From assembly GCF_003952725.1 (NCBI RefSeq), contig NZ_CP032509.1, positions 310,001 to 374,000 of the forward strand: a stretch of 64,000 bases of DNA. The letters are read 5' to 3'. The DNA comes from Georhizobium profundi. Lineage in GTDB: Bacteria; Pseudomonadota; Alphaproteobacteria; Rhizobiales; Rhizobiaceae. Position numbers and translations under genes: made by a program. Below are positions 1 through 7,156 of this stretch, in pieces. Each line of letters starts with the position of its first letter. The first letter of the stretch is position 1. Under the pieces are notes generated by a model that worked only from the letters and a program-made list of their open reading frames with translations, was not told the DNA's origin and made no database searches.

Positions 1-306
1 CCAATCGAGATCGCCATGGGCGATCGCATCTTCCAGAAGCGAAGTCTCCACGGTCAGGCGGGCGATTTCAAGATCTTCCAGCTCGGGCAGTGAGACAGGA
101 GCGACGCGCCATCCACGGTTGGCGCTGCCGACGACCAATTGCTTCTCTTCAAGACGGGAAAGAGCCTCGCGCAACGGGGTGGCACTCACGCCATAGAGGC
201 CCGAAAGCGCTGCGATGCGCAGCGGCTGACCGGGCGCGTGACTGCCGTTCAGAATGTCACGGTGCAGCATCTCGAAAGCCGCATCTGTCTTGGCCGAATA
301 CCCCAT
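1..306 (-). CDS. GntR-family (FadR/FCD type) transcriptional regulator, 3' end beyond window
   Basis: The first 102 codons of a minus-strand gene are visible; the rest lies beyond base 1. The translation starts MGYSAKTDAAFEML and carries a GntR winged helix: the segment ILNGSHAPGQPLR is followed by the recognition part YGVSATPLREALSRLE and the wing. ELEDLEIARLTVE then begins the all-helical FCD effector domain typical of the FadR subfamily. Such proteins are usually dimeric repressors released by a carboxylic acid ligand. The gene is divergent from the SDR gene at 378 and a near-palindrome lies between them, so it probably controls itself and the SDR gene. The cluster up to about 7140 may belong to the same regulon, which is inference. 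The ligand cannot be inferred. Confidence 0.9.
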   Translation of the reverse strand, partial: MGYSAKTDAAFEMLHRDILNGSHAPGQPLRIAALSGLYGVSATPLREALSRLEEKQLVVGSANRGWRVAPVSLPELEDLEIARLTVETSLLEDAIAHGDLDW

Positions 307-318
307 GACAAAAATCTT

Positions 319-330
319 ATTATATACAAT
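319..330. promoter_or_regulatory. Candidate GntR operator (near-palindrome ATTATATACAAT)
   Basis: The 12-mer ATTATATACAAT differs from its own reverse complement by one symmetric base pair. It has the TNTATACNA-like core seen for many FCD-type GntR regulators. It lies just outside the start of the GntR gene and upstream of a TATAAT-like hexamer at 344–349 on the plus strand, so a bound repressor could block both divergent promoters. Only one clear copy is seen. Confidence 0.4.
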
Positions 331-377
331 CCGGCAAATCCACTATAATTATTGCCTGCAGCAAGGGAGATGTGTGG

Positions 378-1115
378 ATGGCTGAAACGAGGATCGCGGT
401 GGTTACCGGCGCCGCCGGAGGCATGGGGCGAGCGATCGTGGAAACCCTGCTGCAATCGGGCATGACCGTCGTCGGCCTCGACATCGACGGGAAGGCCGTG
501 AAGGCGATGGAAGCGGCTTCAGAAGGCAATTTTGAAGGCCATCAGGTCGATCTGACGAAGGCCGATGCGATCGCGGAAGTGTTCGAGGCAATCGCCCAAA
601 AGCACGGCGGCATCGACGCACTCGTCAACAATGCCGGCACGTGCCTCATGTCCGCCTTTCCGGACATTCCCGCCGACGAACTCGATCGTCAGATGTCGAT
701 CAACTTCTCGTCCGCGTTTCACTGCTCGCAGCAGGCCGTGAAGCTCATGGCCGGCCGGCCCGGCGTGCGCAAGATCGTCATGATCTCTTCGAACGGCGCC
801 TACAATTTCGATGTGTTCGACCCGCCGCATTACCGCGCGAGCAAGGCGGCGATGGACACGCTGACGAAGGATCTCGCGCGCCGCTATGCCCGCGACAAGA
901 TCGCCGTCAATTCCATCGCGCCAGCCATGACCGAGACGCCGCTCTTCGGCGTCGTCAGCGAAGAGGTCCTCGAGAAGGCACTCGCAGCCATGCCGCATGG
1001 CCGCGCCATGCAGCCGAGCGAAATCGCCGCTTGGGTCGCCTTCCTGCTTTCACCGGCAGGCGACGTTTCAAGCGGCAATGTCATCATCCTCAATCAGGGT
1101 CGCGATGTTCGCTAA
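378..1115 (+). CDS. Short-chain dehydrogenase/reductase
   Basis: NAD(P)-dependent oxidoreductase of the classical SDR family, about 245 residues, the usual length. The Rossmann motif is TGAAGGMG near the N-terminus, the structural NNAG follows at about residue 84, and the catalytic Ser and YxxxK appear as ISSNG and YRASK. I prefer the ATG at 378 over the GTG at 372, because GGGAG at 365–369 is then 8 bases away. The gene is divergent from the GntR regulator and its last codons overlap the convergent hydrolase gene at 1112 by four bases. It probably oxidises a hydroxyl group of the cluster's substrate. Annotations such as 3-oxoacyl-ACP reductase would be only a family guess. Confidence 0.85.
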   Translation: MAETRIAVVTGAAGGMGRAIVETLLQSGMTVVGLDIDGKAVKAMEAASEGNFEGHQVDLTKADAIAEVFEAIAQKHGGIDALVNNAGTCLMSAFPDIPADELDRQMSINFSSAFHCSQQAVKLMAGRPGVRKIVMISSNGAYNFDVFDPPHYRASKAAMDTLTKDLARRYARDKIAVNSIAPAMTETPLFGVVSEEVLEKALAAMPHGRAMQPSEIAAWVAFLLSPAGDVSSGNVIILNQGRDVR

Positions 1116-1870
1116 GCGTAGAATTCCGGCGATTTCTTCAGCTGCGGCCACTGCTCGGGCGAGTGGCCGTAAATGATCATCGCACCCTTCTCAGCCGCCA
1201 GACGCATCAACCGGTCGGCGCTTTCGATCGCAGCTGTCGGATCGTCGGCTGTATCGAAGCGCTCGTCGATTTCCGCCGGCCGCGAGATGGCATCGCCCGT
1301 CAGAAGCACCGGACCGGTCTCGGGCAGCTCGACGAGCAGGGCCAGCTGGCCGATCGTGTGGCCGGGGGCTGCCAGAACCTTGAGACCGGGGCCGAGATCG
1401 ACGTCGCCATCGACCAGCATGTATTCGCGATCCGGCCAGTCGAGCGGCTTCAGCCCGCTCCAGTATATCGGCTTTTCAAGCGCGCGTTCTGCGGCCGACA
1501 TGAGGATCGGGCGGCCGGGGAAATCGGCGATCCCGCCGACATGGTCGATATGGGTGTGCGTCATGACGAGGAGATCGACATCGTCCATCGCGACGCCGGC
1601 CTTGGCCAGTTGCGCCTTTGGCAGGTTCTCCTCGGTGAGCGAAAGCACGACGCCAAAGCTGCCAAGCTTGTCTTCGGCGCTGGAGGCCTCGATGTCATAG
1701 GCATACTTAGCCGGGAAACCGGTATCGACGAGAATGGTCTCGTCGCGGTCGGTGCGGATCAGAAAGCCGACGATCCCGATCACCCGGCCATTGGCATGGA
1801 CCTTGAACAAACCGTAGTCGAGAACGGTCAGCGATACCGGCTTACCTTTGATATAAATTTCTGAATTCAT
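1112..1870 (-). CDS. Metallo-beta-lactamase-fold hydrolase (N-acyl homoserine lactonase-like)
   Basis: A 252-residue MBL-fold protein. The zinc motif HxHxDH is present as THTHIDHVGG at about residues 104–113, followed by the downstream His in APGHTIGQ and the Asp in LLTGDA. The closing GHSPEQW resembles lactonases of the AttM/AiiB type. Family members open lactones or hydrolyse thioesters, so the enzyme may open a lactone made in this catabolic cluster; quorum quenching is the alternative. The start ATG at 1870 has AGGAG 7 bases upstream. The gene stands opposite to its plus-strand neighbours and is divergent from the aminotransferase gene, with 40 bases between the start codons. Confidence 0.85.
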   Translation of the reverse strand: MNSEIYIKGKPVSLTVLDYGLFKVHANGRVIGIVGFLIRTDRDETILVDTGFPAKYAYDIEASSAEDKLGSFGVVLSLTEENLPKAQLAKAGVAMDDVDLLVMTHTHIDHVGGIADFPGRPILMSAAERALEKPIYWSGLKPLDWPDREYMLVDGDVDLGPGLKVLAAPGHTIGQLALLVELPETGPVLLTGDAISRPAEIDERFDTADDPTAAIESADRLMRLAAEKGAMIIYGHSPEQWPQLKKSPEFYA

Positions 1871-1910
1871 TTAGTAATCTCCTCTTTCCGCCTAGTAGGT
1901 GCCGATCCGG

Positions 1911-3074
1911 ATGAAAGTCAAGATTCACACGCTCTTTCAGTATCTGCTCGATACGACCGAGGCGGACCCGGAAGCGATCGTCGGCTTTTCGCTGGCGCGC
2001 TCGCCGAAGCTCGGCGACTTTCTTCCCGATCTCGATCCGGAACTATCGCTGGACTGGAACGGCAAGTCGTTCCGCGGGCTTCCGGCGCTCCGGGAGCATG
2101 TGATCGCGCAGGCCGGACTTCCCGGCATCTGCACGCCGGACGATGTCTTGATCACGGCGGGTGCAGCGGAAGCCAATTATCTCGTCATCCGCCAGTTGGT
2201 CGAGGCCGGCGACGAGATCGTTACGGAAGTGCCGGGCTGGCCGCAGGCCGCCGTTCTCGGCGCGGCCGTCGGGGCCACCATGCGCTTTGTCCATCGCCGC
2301 GAAGAGGATCAATGGCGCCTGCCGCTCGGTGAGCTGCGCGATGCGGTCACGCCGCGCACGAAGCTCATCTTCCTGTCGAACCCCAACAATCCCACCGGCC
2401 GGCTGATGGACGAGGCGGAGCTCGCCGAGATCGTCGCCATCGCGCGCTCGGTCGGTGCCTGGCTTCTCATCGACGAGGTCTATGCCGGGCTCGAATGGGA
2501 AGGCACACGCGCGCCAAGCATTGCGGGACTTTACGAGCGCGGCATCACGACCGGCAGCGTCTCGAAGGCGCTCGGACTCCAGGGCCTGCGCACCGGATGG
2601 ATGATCTGCCGCGACAAGGACCTGATCATGGACGCCGTGATCCTGCGCGAAAACGCCAGCGAGATCATGAACGTCATGGGCGAGGCGATCGCCGAGATCG
2701 CGCTGCGTCCCGAGCGCCTCGGTCCCGCGCTAAACCGCGCACGCGCAGAAGGCCGCGCCAATCTCGATCGCCTTGACCGGTTCGTGGCGGATGAGCCGAA
2801 GCTTTCCTGGGTGCGACCGCAGGCGGGCCTGATCGGGCTAGCTCGTTTGGCAGACGGAATCGATTCTGACGATTTCGCGAGGCGCCTGCTTGCGGCCCCC
2901 TACCGCACCTTCCTTCTGCCTGGTTCCGCCTACGACATGCCCGGGCACATCCGGCTTGGTGTCGGAGGGGGCGAGAGTGTGCGGCTGGAGGACGGGCTTT
3001 CACGGGCCTCCCAGCTCTTGCAGGATTGGGATGCACCGGAACAGAGAAACCACAAACCATTGCGAGAGGCATGA
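1911..3074 (+). CDS. PLP-dependent class I/II aminotransferase
   Basis: Fold-type I aminotransferase of about 387 residues. Recognisable marks are the substrate/PLP region SNPNNPTGR, the PLP-ring Asp in LLIDEVYAGLEW, the Schiff-base Lys in TGSVSKALGLQGLRTGW, and the C-terminal Arg region HIRLGVGGG. ATG 1911 is chosen over GTG 1899, which has no ribosome-binding site in front; the match for 1911 is itself only an AGG about 11 bases away. The stop is 3 bases before the cupin gene, so the two are co-transcribed. It probably removes or transfers the amino group of the alpha-amino acid degraded by this cluster. The specificity is not readable from motifs. Confidence 0.88.
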   Translation: MKVKIHTLFQYLLDTTEADPEAIVGFSLARSPKLGDFLPDLDPELSLDWNGKSFRGLPALREHVIAQAGLPGICTPDDVLITAGAAEANYLVIRQLVEAGDEIVTEVPGWPQAAVLGAAVGATMRFVHRREEDQWRLPLGELRDAVTPRTKLIFLSNPNNPTGRLMDEAELAEIVAIARSVGAWLLIDEVYAGLEWEGTRAPSIAGLYERGITTGSVSKALGLQGLRTGWMICRDKDLIMDAVILRENASEIMNVMGEAIAEIALRPERLGPALNRARAEGRANLDRLDRFVADEPKLSWVRPQAGLIGLARLADGIDSDDFARRLLAAPYRTFLLPGSAYDMPGHIRLGVGGGESVRLEDGLSRASQLLQDWDAPEQRNHKPLREA

Positions 3075-3077
3075 GCC

Positions 3078-4178
3078 ATGAGCGATACGCGTGCAGAAAT
3101 GCGCCTTCCCACGAAGGACGTGCGCGACGACCTGCCCTTCTTCACCAAAGTGCTGAAGATGCGTCTCGATACGATCTTCCCGGCAGACGACCCCAAGGTC
3201 GCGGTGGTGTCCGGTCACGGACTGCGGCTCTGCCTCGATGCCCATTCGAACGAACCGCCCGGCACGATCCGCATCCTGACCGACGACCCGGATGGCTTCG
3301 CAGGCGGCGAGCGACGGCTGACCGCTCCGAACGGCACGCGGATCGAGATCGAACCGCTGCATGTACCGCTTGCGACGCCGACGACCGCGCATGATTTCGT
3401 GGTTCGCCGGCTCGCCGACCAGGCACCCTGGGTCATCGGTCGCGCCGGCATGCACTACCGCGATCTCGTGCCATCCCGTCTCGGCGGCTCGATCATTGCG
3501 AGCCACATCCGCATTCCCGATGGCGGCCCCGTGCCGGACATGGTGCATTACCACACCGTCGGCTTCCAGTTGATCTTCTGCTATCGCGGCTGGGTCGACC
3601 TCGTTTACGAGGACCAGGGCGAGCCTTTCCGGCTCGAAGCCGGCAATTGCGTCATCCAGCCGCCGGAAATCCGTCACCGCGTGCTTTATGCGAGCCCAAA
3701 CATCGAGGTGATCGAGATCGGCGTGCCGGCGGAGCATGTCACGTCGATCGATCATTCCATGACCCTGCCGAATGGCCCGGCCAATCCGGACAGGCGGTTC
3801 CAGGGTCAGCGCTTCGTGCATCACAAGACGGCGGAAGCCACTTGGAAGCCGTTCCGGCTGCCGGGCTTCGTCGCCCGTGACACGACGATCGGCGAGAACA
3901 CGCAGGGCGTCGCCGGCGTGCATGTGGCCAAGCGCGGCGAAGGCACGCCGGTCTTTGCGCGCCATGACAGCGACATCCTCTTCACCTTCGTCATGGATGG
4001 CGAACTGACGCTGGAGGCAGAAGGCCAGGAGACGCAGCGTCTCGGCGCCGGCGATGCTTTCGTGGTGCCGCCGGGCCTCGTGACCCGCTACGCCGATCCC
4101 TCAGACGACATCGAATTGCTGGAAGTTTCGCTTCCCGCCCGTTTCATCACCGACACAGAGGAAGCAGGCGCCGCCTGA
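3078..4178 (+). CDS. VOC domain–bicupin fusion protein, putative dioxygenase
   Basis: A 366-residue protein of three parts. Residues about 7–60 resemble half a glyoxalase/VOC domain (LPTKDVRDDLPFF, then GHGLRLCLD). A first cupin at about 140–220 has HYH, then Gln where the metal-binding Glu is normally found, and a final His in EIRHRV. A second cupin at about 270–355 keeps only one His (ARHDSDILF) and lacks the last one. So only the first cupin looks able to bind metal. Bicupins of this general form include gentisate dioxygenases and related ring-cleaving enzymes, and the position just before a kynureninase would suit an aromatic oxygenase; a regulatory or isomerase role is also possible. GAGAGG lies 8–9 bases before the ATG. 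Confidence 0.7.
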   Translation: MSDTRAEMRLPTKDVRDDLPFFTKVLKMRLDTIFPADDPKVAVVSGHGLRLCLDAHSNEPPGTIRILTDDPDGFAGGERRLTAPNGTRIEIEPLHVPLATPTTAHDFVVRRLADQAPWVIGRAGMHYRDLVPSRLGGSIIASHIRIPDGGPVPDMVHYHTVGFQLIFCYRGWVDLVYEDQGEPFRLEAGNCVIQPPEIRHRVLYASPNIEVIEIGVPAEHVTSIDHSMTLPNGPANPDRRFQGQRFVHHKTAEATWKPFRLPGFVARDTTIGENTQGVAGVHVAKRGEGTPVFARHDSDILFTFVMDGELTLEAEGQETQRLGAGDAFVVPPGLVTRYADPSDDIELLEVSLPARFITDTEEAGAA

Positions 4179-4201
4179 TTGGTGCGCCGGCTAAGGACCG
4201 C

Positions 4202-5395
4202 ATGAGCGACTTCAACAAGACCCGCAGCGAATTTCATCTCCCCGAGGGCCTCATCTATCTCGACGGCAACTCGCTCGGCCCCCTGCCCAGGAAGGCAGCC
4301 GAACGGGTCGCCTCGACCATCACGGCCGAATGGGGGGACATGCTCGTCACCGGCTGGAACAAGGCCGGCTGGATGGCCAAGCCGACGGATATCGGCGACC
4401 GCATCGGCAAGCTGATCGGCGCGCCCGCCGGTACCGTCGTCATGGGCGACACGCTGTCGATCAAGGTATTCCAAGCGCTTGCCTCGGCGCTGCGGCTGCG
4501 GCCCGATCGCAAGATCATCCTGTCCGACACCGGCAATTTTCCCTCCGACCTCTATATGGCCGAAGGCCTGGTCGGGCTGCTGGGCCAAGACTACAGCCTG
4601 GAGACGGTCGCGCCGGAAGAAGTCGAAGGCGCGATCGACGAGACGGTTGCGGTGACCCTCATCACAGAGGTCGACTACCGCACCGGGCGCATGCACGACA
4701 TGAAGCGGATCACTGAAAAGGCCCACGCGGCCGGTGCGCTGACCGTCTGGGATCTCGCCCACTCGGCCGGCGCCGTACCCGTCGATTTGACGGGCGCCGA
4801 TGCCGATTTCGCCGTCGGTTGCACCTACAAATATCTGAACTCGGGCCCGGGCGGCCCGGCCTTCATCTATGTCAGGCCCGATCTTGCCGAAAGTGCGGAG
4901 CCCGCGCTTGCCGGCTGGCTCGGCCACGAGCAGCCATTCGCCTTCGACCAGAACTACAGGCCCGGCCGCGGCATCGAGCGGATGCGCGTCGGCACGCCAC
5001 CGGTGCTGCAGATGGCTGCGCTCGAAGCGGCGCTGGATATCTGGGACATGACCACGATGGCCGACGTGCGCGCCCGCTCGATCGAACTGACGGAGCGCTT
5101 CATCGCCGGCGTCGAGGCCGCTTGCCCGGAATTGACGCTCGCGACGCCGCGCGAAGCAGCCCTGCGCGGCAGCCAGGTGAGTTTTCGTCACCCGGAAGGC
5201 TACGCAATCATGCAGGCCCTGATCGCGCGCAAGGTGATCGGCGATTTCCGCGCGCCGGACATCCTGCGCTTTGGTTTCACGCCGCTCTATATCGGCGAGG
5301 CCGAAGTGGAGGGCGCCGTGAAGATCATCGCGGAGGTCATGGACGGCAAGCTCTGGGACCGCGAAGAGTACAAGCGCCGCGCCCGCGTCACCTGA
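4202..5395 (+). CDS. kynU: Kynureninase
   Basis: A 397-residue PLP enzyme. Kynureninase hydrolyses L-kynurenine, or 3-hydroxykynurenine, to anthranilate (or its 3-hydroxy form) and alanine. Family marks are all present: YLDGNSLGPLP near the N-terminus, DLAHSAGAVPVDL for cofactor binding, the Schiff-base Lys at about residue 210 in TYKYLNSGPG, and the aromatic-site segments GWLGHEQPF and GRGIERMRVGTPP. AAGGA is 4 bases before the ATG and the gene follows the cupin gene by 23 bases. Neither tryptophan 2,3-dioxygenase nor a classical formamidase is nearby, so either kynurenine comes from elsewhere or the enzyme acts on a related gamma-keto amino acid. Confidence 0.9.
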   Translation: MSDFNKTRSEFHLPEGLIYLDGNSLGPLPRKAAERVASTITAEWGDMLVTGWNKAGWMAKPTDIGDRIGKLIGAPAGTVVMGDTLSIKVFQALASALRLRPDRKIILSDTGNFPSDLYMAEGLVGLLGQDYSLETVAPEEVEGAIDETVAVTLITEVDYRTGRMHDMKRITEKAHAAGALTVWDLAHSAGAVPVDLTGADADFAVGCTYKYLNSGPGGPAFIYVRPDLAESAEPALAGWLGHEQPFAFDQNYRPGRGIERMRVGTPPVLQMAALEAALDIWDMTTMADVRARSIELTERFIAGVEAACPELTLATPREAALRGSQVSFRHPEGYAIMQALIARKVIGDFRAPDILRFGFTPLYIGEAEVEGAVKIIAEVMDGKLWDREEYKRRARVT

Positions 5396-5407
5396 TCGAT
5401 TCGCCGG

Positions 5408-6298
5408 CTAACTTCTGAGCCAGACATAGATGCCGCTGCCGACGAGAAGACCGGCGCCGGCGATCATCGTCCATTGCAGCGGGTCCCCGAAAACGACGAC
5501 ACTGATCGTGGCGGCAGCCACGATCTGGGAATAGAGAAAAGGCGATAGCGACGAAGCCGGCGCGATGGCAAAGGCGCGCACGAGCAGGAAATGCCCGAGC
5601 GCGCCTAAACTTCCCATCGCAGCCATCAGGCCGATCTGCGGCAGGGTCGTCGTTTCCCAGACAAAGGGCAGCGCCAGCGAAAACAATACGGCGCCAACGC
5701 TGGTCGTATAAAAGAGTGTGGTCGACGCACCATCGTAGCGGCCGACAAGCCGCGTCAGCAGATAGAAGAACGCCAAAAGCACGGCTGCGCCGAGCGGGAT
5801 CAGCATGGCGGCTTCGGCGCCGAAGCCGGGCCGGATGATCAGGAGAACGCCCAGGAAACCGACGACCACGGCGACGAGCTGGCGCGGCCCCACGCTTTCA
5901 CCCAGGACCAGATAGGCCAGCAGCGTAACGAGCACCGGCGCGAAGAACAGCACCGCGGTCGCATCGGCAAGCGGCACATGGATCAGCGACGCGTAGAGAA
6001 GAAACGTCGTGGCGCACAGCAACAGCGCCCGCACCAATTGCAGGTCGAGACGCCGACTTTTCCAGAAGCCCGGCTTCGCGCGCAGTGCGAGCACCGTCAT
6101 CACGATCAGCGTATGGAAGAAATAGCGACCCCACACCACCTGCACCACGGGCAGGTCGCCGGTCAGCAGTTTCGACAGGGCATCCATGCTGGCAAGCACG
6201 AAGGTTGAGCCGACCGTCAGGGCAATGCCGAGCAGGAGGCGAACCGGTCGGGCGTCGGGCGAGGCTGGGGGCGGAAATTGGGTCAAAGGTTTCTTCAA
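5408..6298 (-). CDS. EamA/DMT-family transporter
   Basis: A 296-residue integral membrane protein with about ten hydrophobic segments arranged as two EamA repeats, for example LLLGIALTVGSTFVLASMDA at the N-terminus and IVAAATISVVVFGDPL in the second repeat. This is the normal length for drug/metabolite transporters. Members export or import amino acids and small metabolites; the direction and substrate cannot be told. It is convergent with kynU, 12 bases between stops, and divergent from the SDR gene at 6430. Its placement suggests transport of a substrate or by-product of the cluster, which is inference. Confidence 0.85.
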   Translation of the reverse strand: MKKPLTQFPPPASPDARPVRLLLGIALTVGSTFVLASMDALSKLLTGDLPVVQVVWGRYFFHTLIVMTVLALRAKPGFWKSRRLDLQLVRALLLCATTFLLYASLIHVPLADATAVLFFAPVLVTLLAYLVLGESVGPRQLVAVVVGFLGVLLIIRPGFGAEAAMLIPLGAAVLLAFFYLLTRLVGRYDGASTTLFYTTSVGAVLFSLALPFVWETTTLPQIGLMAAMGSLGALGHFLLVRAFAIAPASSLSPFLYSQIVAAATISVVVFGDPLQWTMIAGAGLLVGSGIYVWLRS

Positions 6299-6429
6299 AG
6301 CAGTCCAGGGATCGCGGAACCCGTTTGCTCGGATCCGGCTTTTGGAGGAAGGGTGACCCTATCACCGTCTGAAAGCGCGGGCAGGTTCACCAGGCGAAAA
6401 TTATTGAAGCAGTCGAAAGGAATTTCGGG

Positions 6430-7140
6430 ATGATGAAGACGGCGATCGTCACCGGTGGCGCTTCCGGAATAGGCGCGGGCATCGTGCGTCAACTGATCGA
6501 CGAAGACTGGGATGTCGTCGTCGCCGACCTCGATGAAGAGAAGGGCGCCGCGATCGTGGAGGAAACCGGATGTGATTTCGTGGCCTGCGATGTGGCGCGC
6601 GAGGACGACATCGTCGCGTTGATCGAGGGCGTGCAGGAACGCAGCGGCCGCATCGATGCCATCGTTTCCAATGCCGGCATCTCCGAGTTTGCTGGCCTTT
6701 CCGAACTGACGCTCGCCGACTGGAACCGGGTGATCGCAATCAACCTGACGGCCGCCTTCCTTCTCGCAAAACATGGCGAAGGGGCGCTGCGGCAAGCGAA
6801 AGGCGCCATGGTGCTGATCGCATCCACTCGGGCGCATATGAGCGAGAAGGACACGCACGCCTATTCCGCGACCAAGGGCGGGCTCGTCGCGCTGACCCAC
6901 TCGCTGGCGATCAGCCTTGGGCCGGACGTGCGCGTCAACTGCATCTCGCCGGGCTGGATCGACGTTTCGGGGGCTAAGCTTTCGGCCGAAGATCACGCCC
7001 AGCATCCGGCCGGCCGCGTCGGCACGCCGGAAGACATCGCGCATCTTGCCGCCTACCTCCTGTCCGAGAAAGCCGGCTTCGTCACCGGAGCCGAGTTCAC
7101 CGTCGATGGCGGCATGACGCGCAAGATGATCTACAGCTGA
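6430..7140 (+). CDS. Short-chain dehydrogenase/reductase
   Basis: A 236-residue classical SDR. TGGASGIGAG near the N-terminus binds NAD(P), SNAGIS is the structural NNAG equivalent, and the catalytic motif is YSATK after IASTRAHMS. The C-terminus has the usual TGAEFTVDGGMTRK. AAAGGA lies 8 bases before the ATG. It differs clearly from the first SDR of this region (378–1115), so they are not recent duplicates. It ends 16 bases from the convergent polA stop. It may be the last enzyme of the kynureninase cluster or a separate unit with its own promoter in the 131-base gap before it. Confidence 0.85.
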   Translation: MMKTAIVTGGASGIGAGIVRQLIDEDWDVVVADLDEEKGAAIVEETGCDFVACDVAREDDIVALIEGVQERSGRIDAIVSNAGISEFAGLSELTLADWNRVIAINLTAAFLLAKHGEGALRQAKGAMVLIASTRAHMSEKDTHAYSATKGGLVALTHSLAISLGPDVRVNCISPGWIDVSGAKLSAEDHAQHPAGRVGTPEDIAHLAAYLLSEKAGFVTGAEFTVDGGMTRKMIYS

Positions 7141-7156
7141 GCCACTCGACCGGCTG

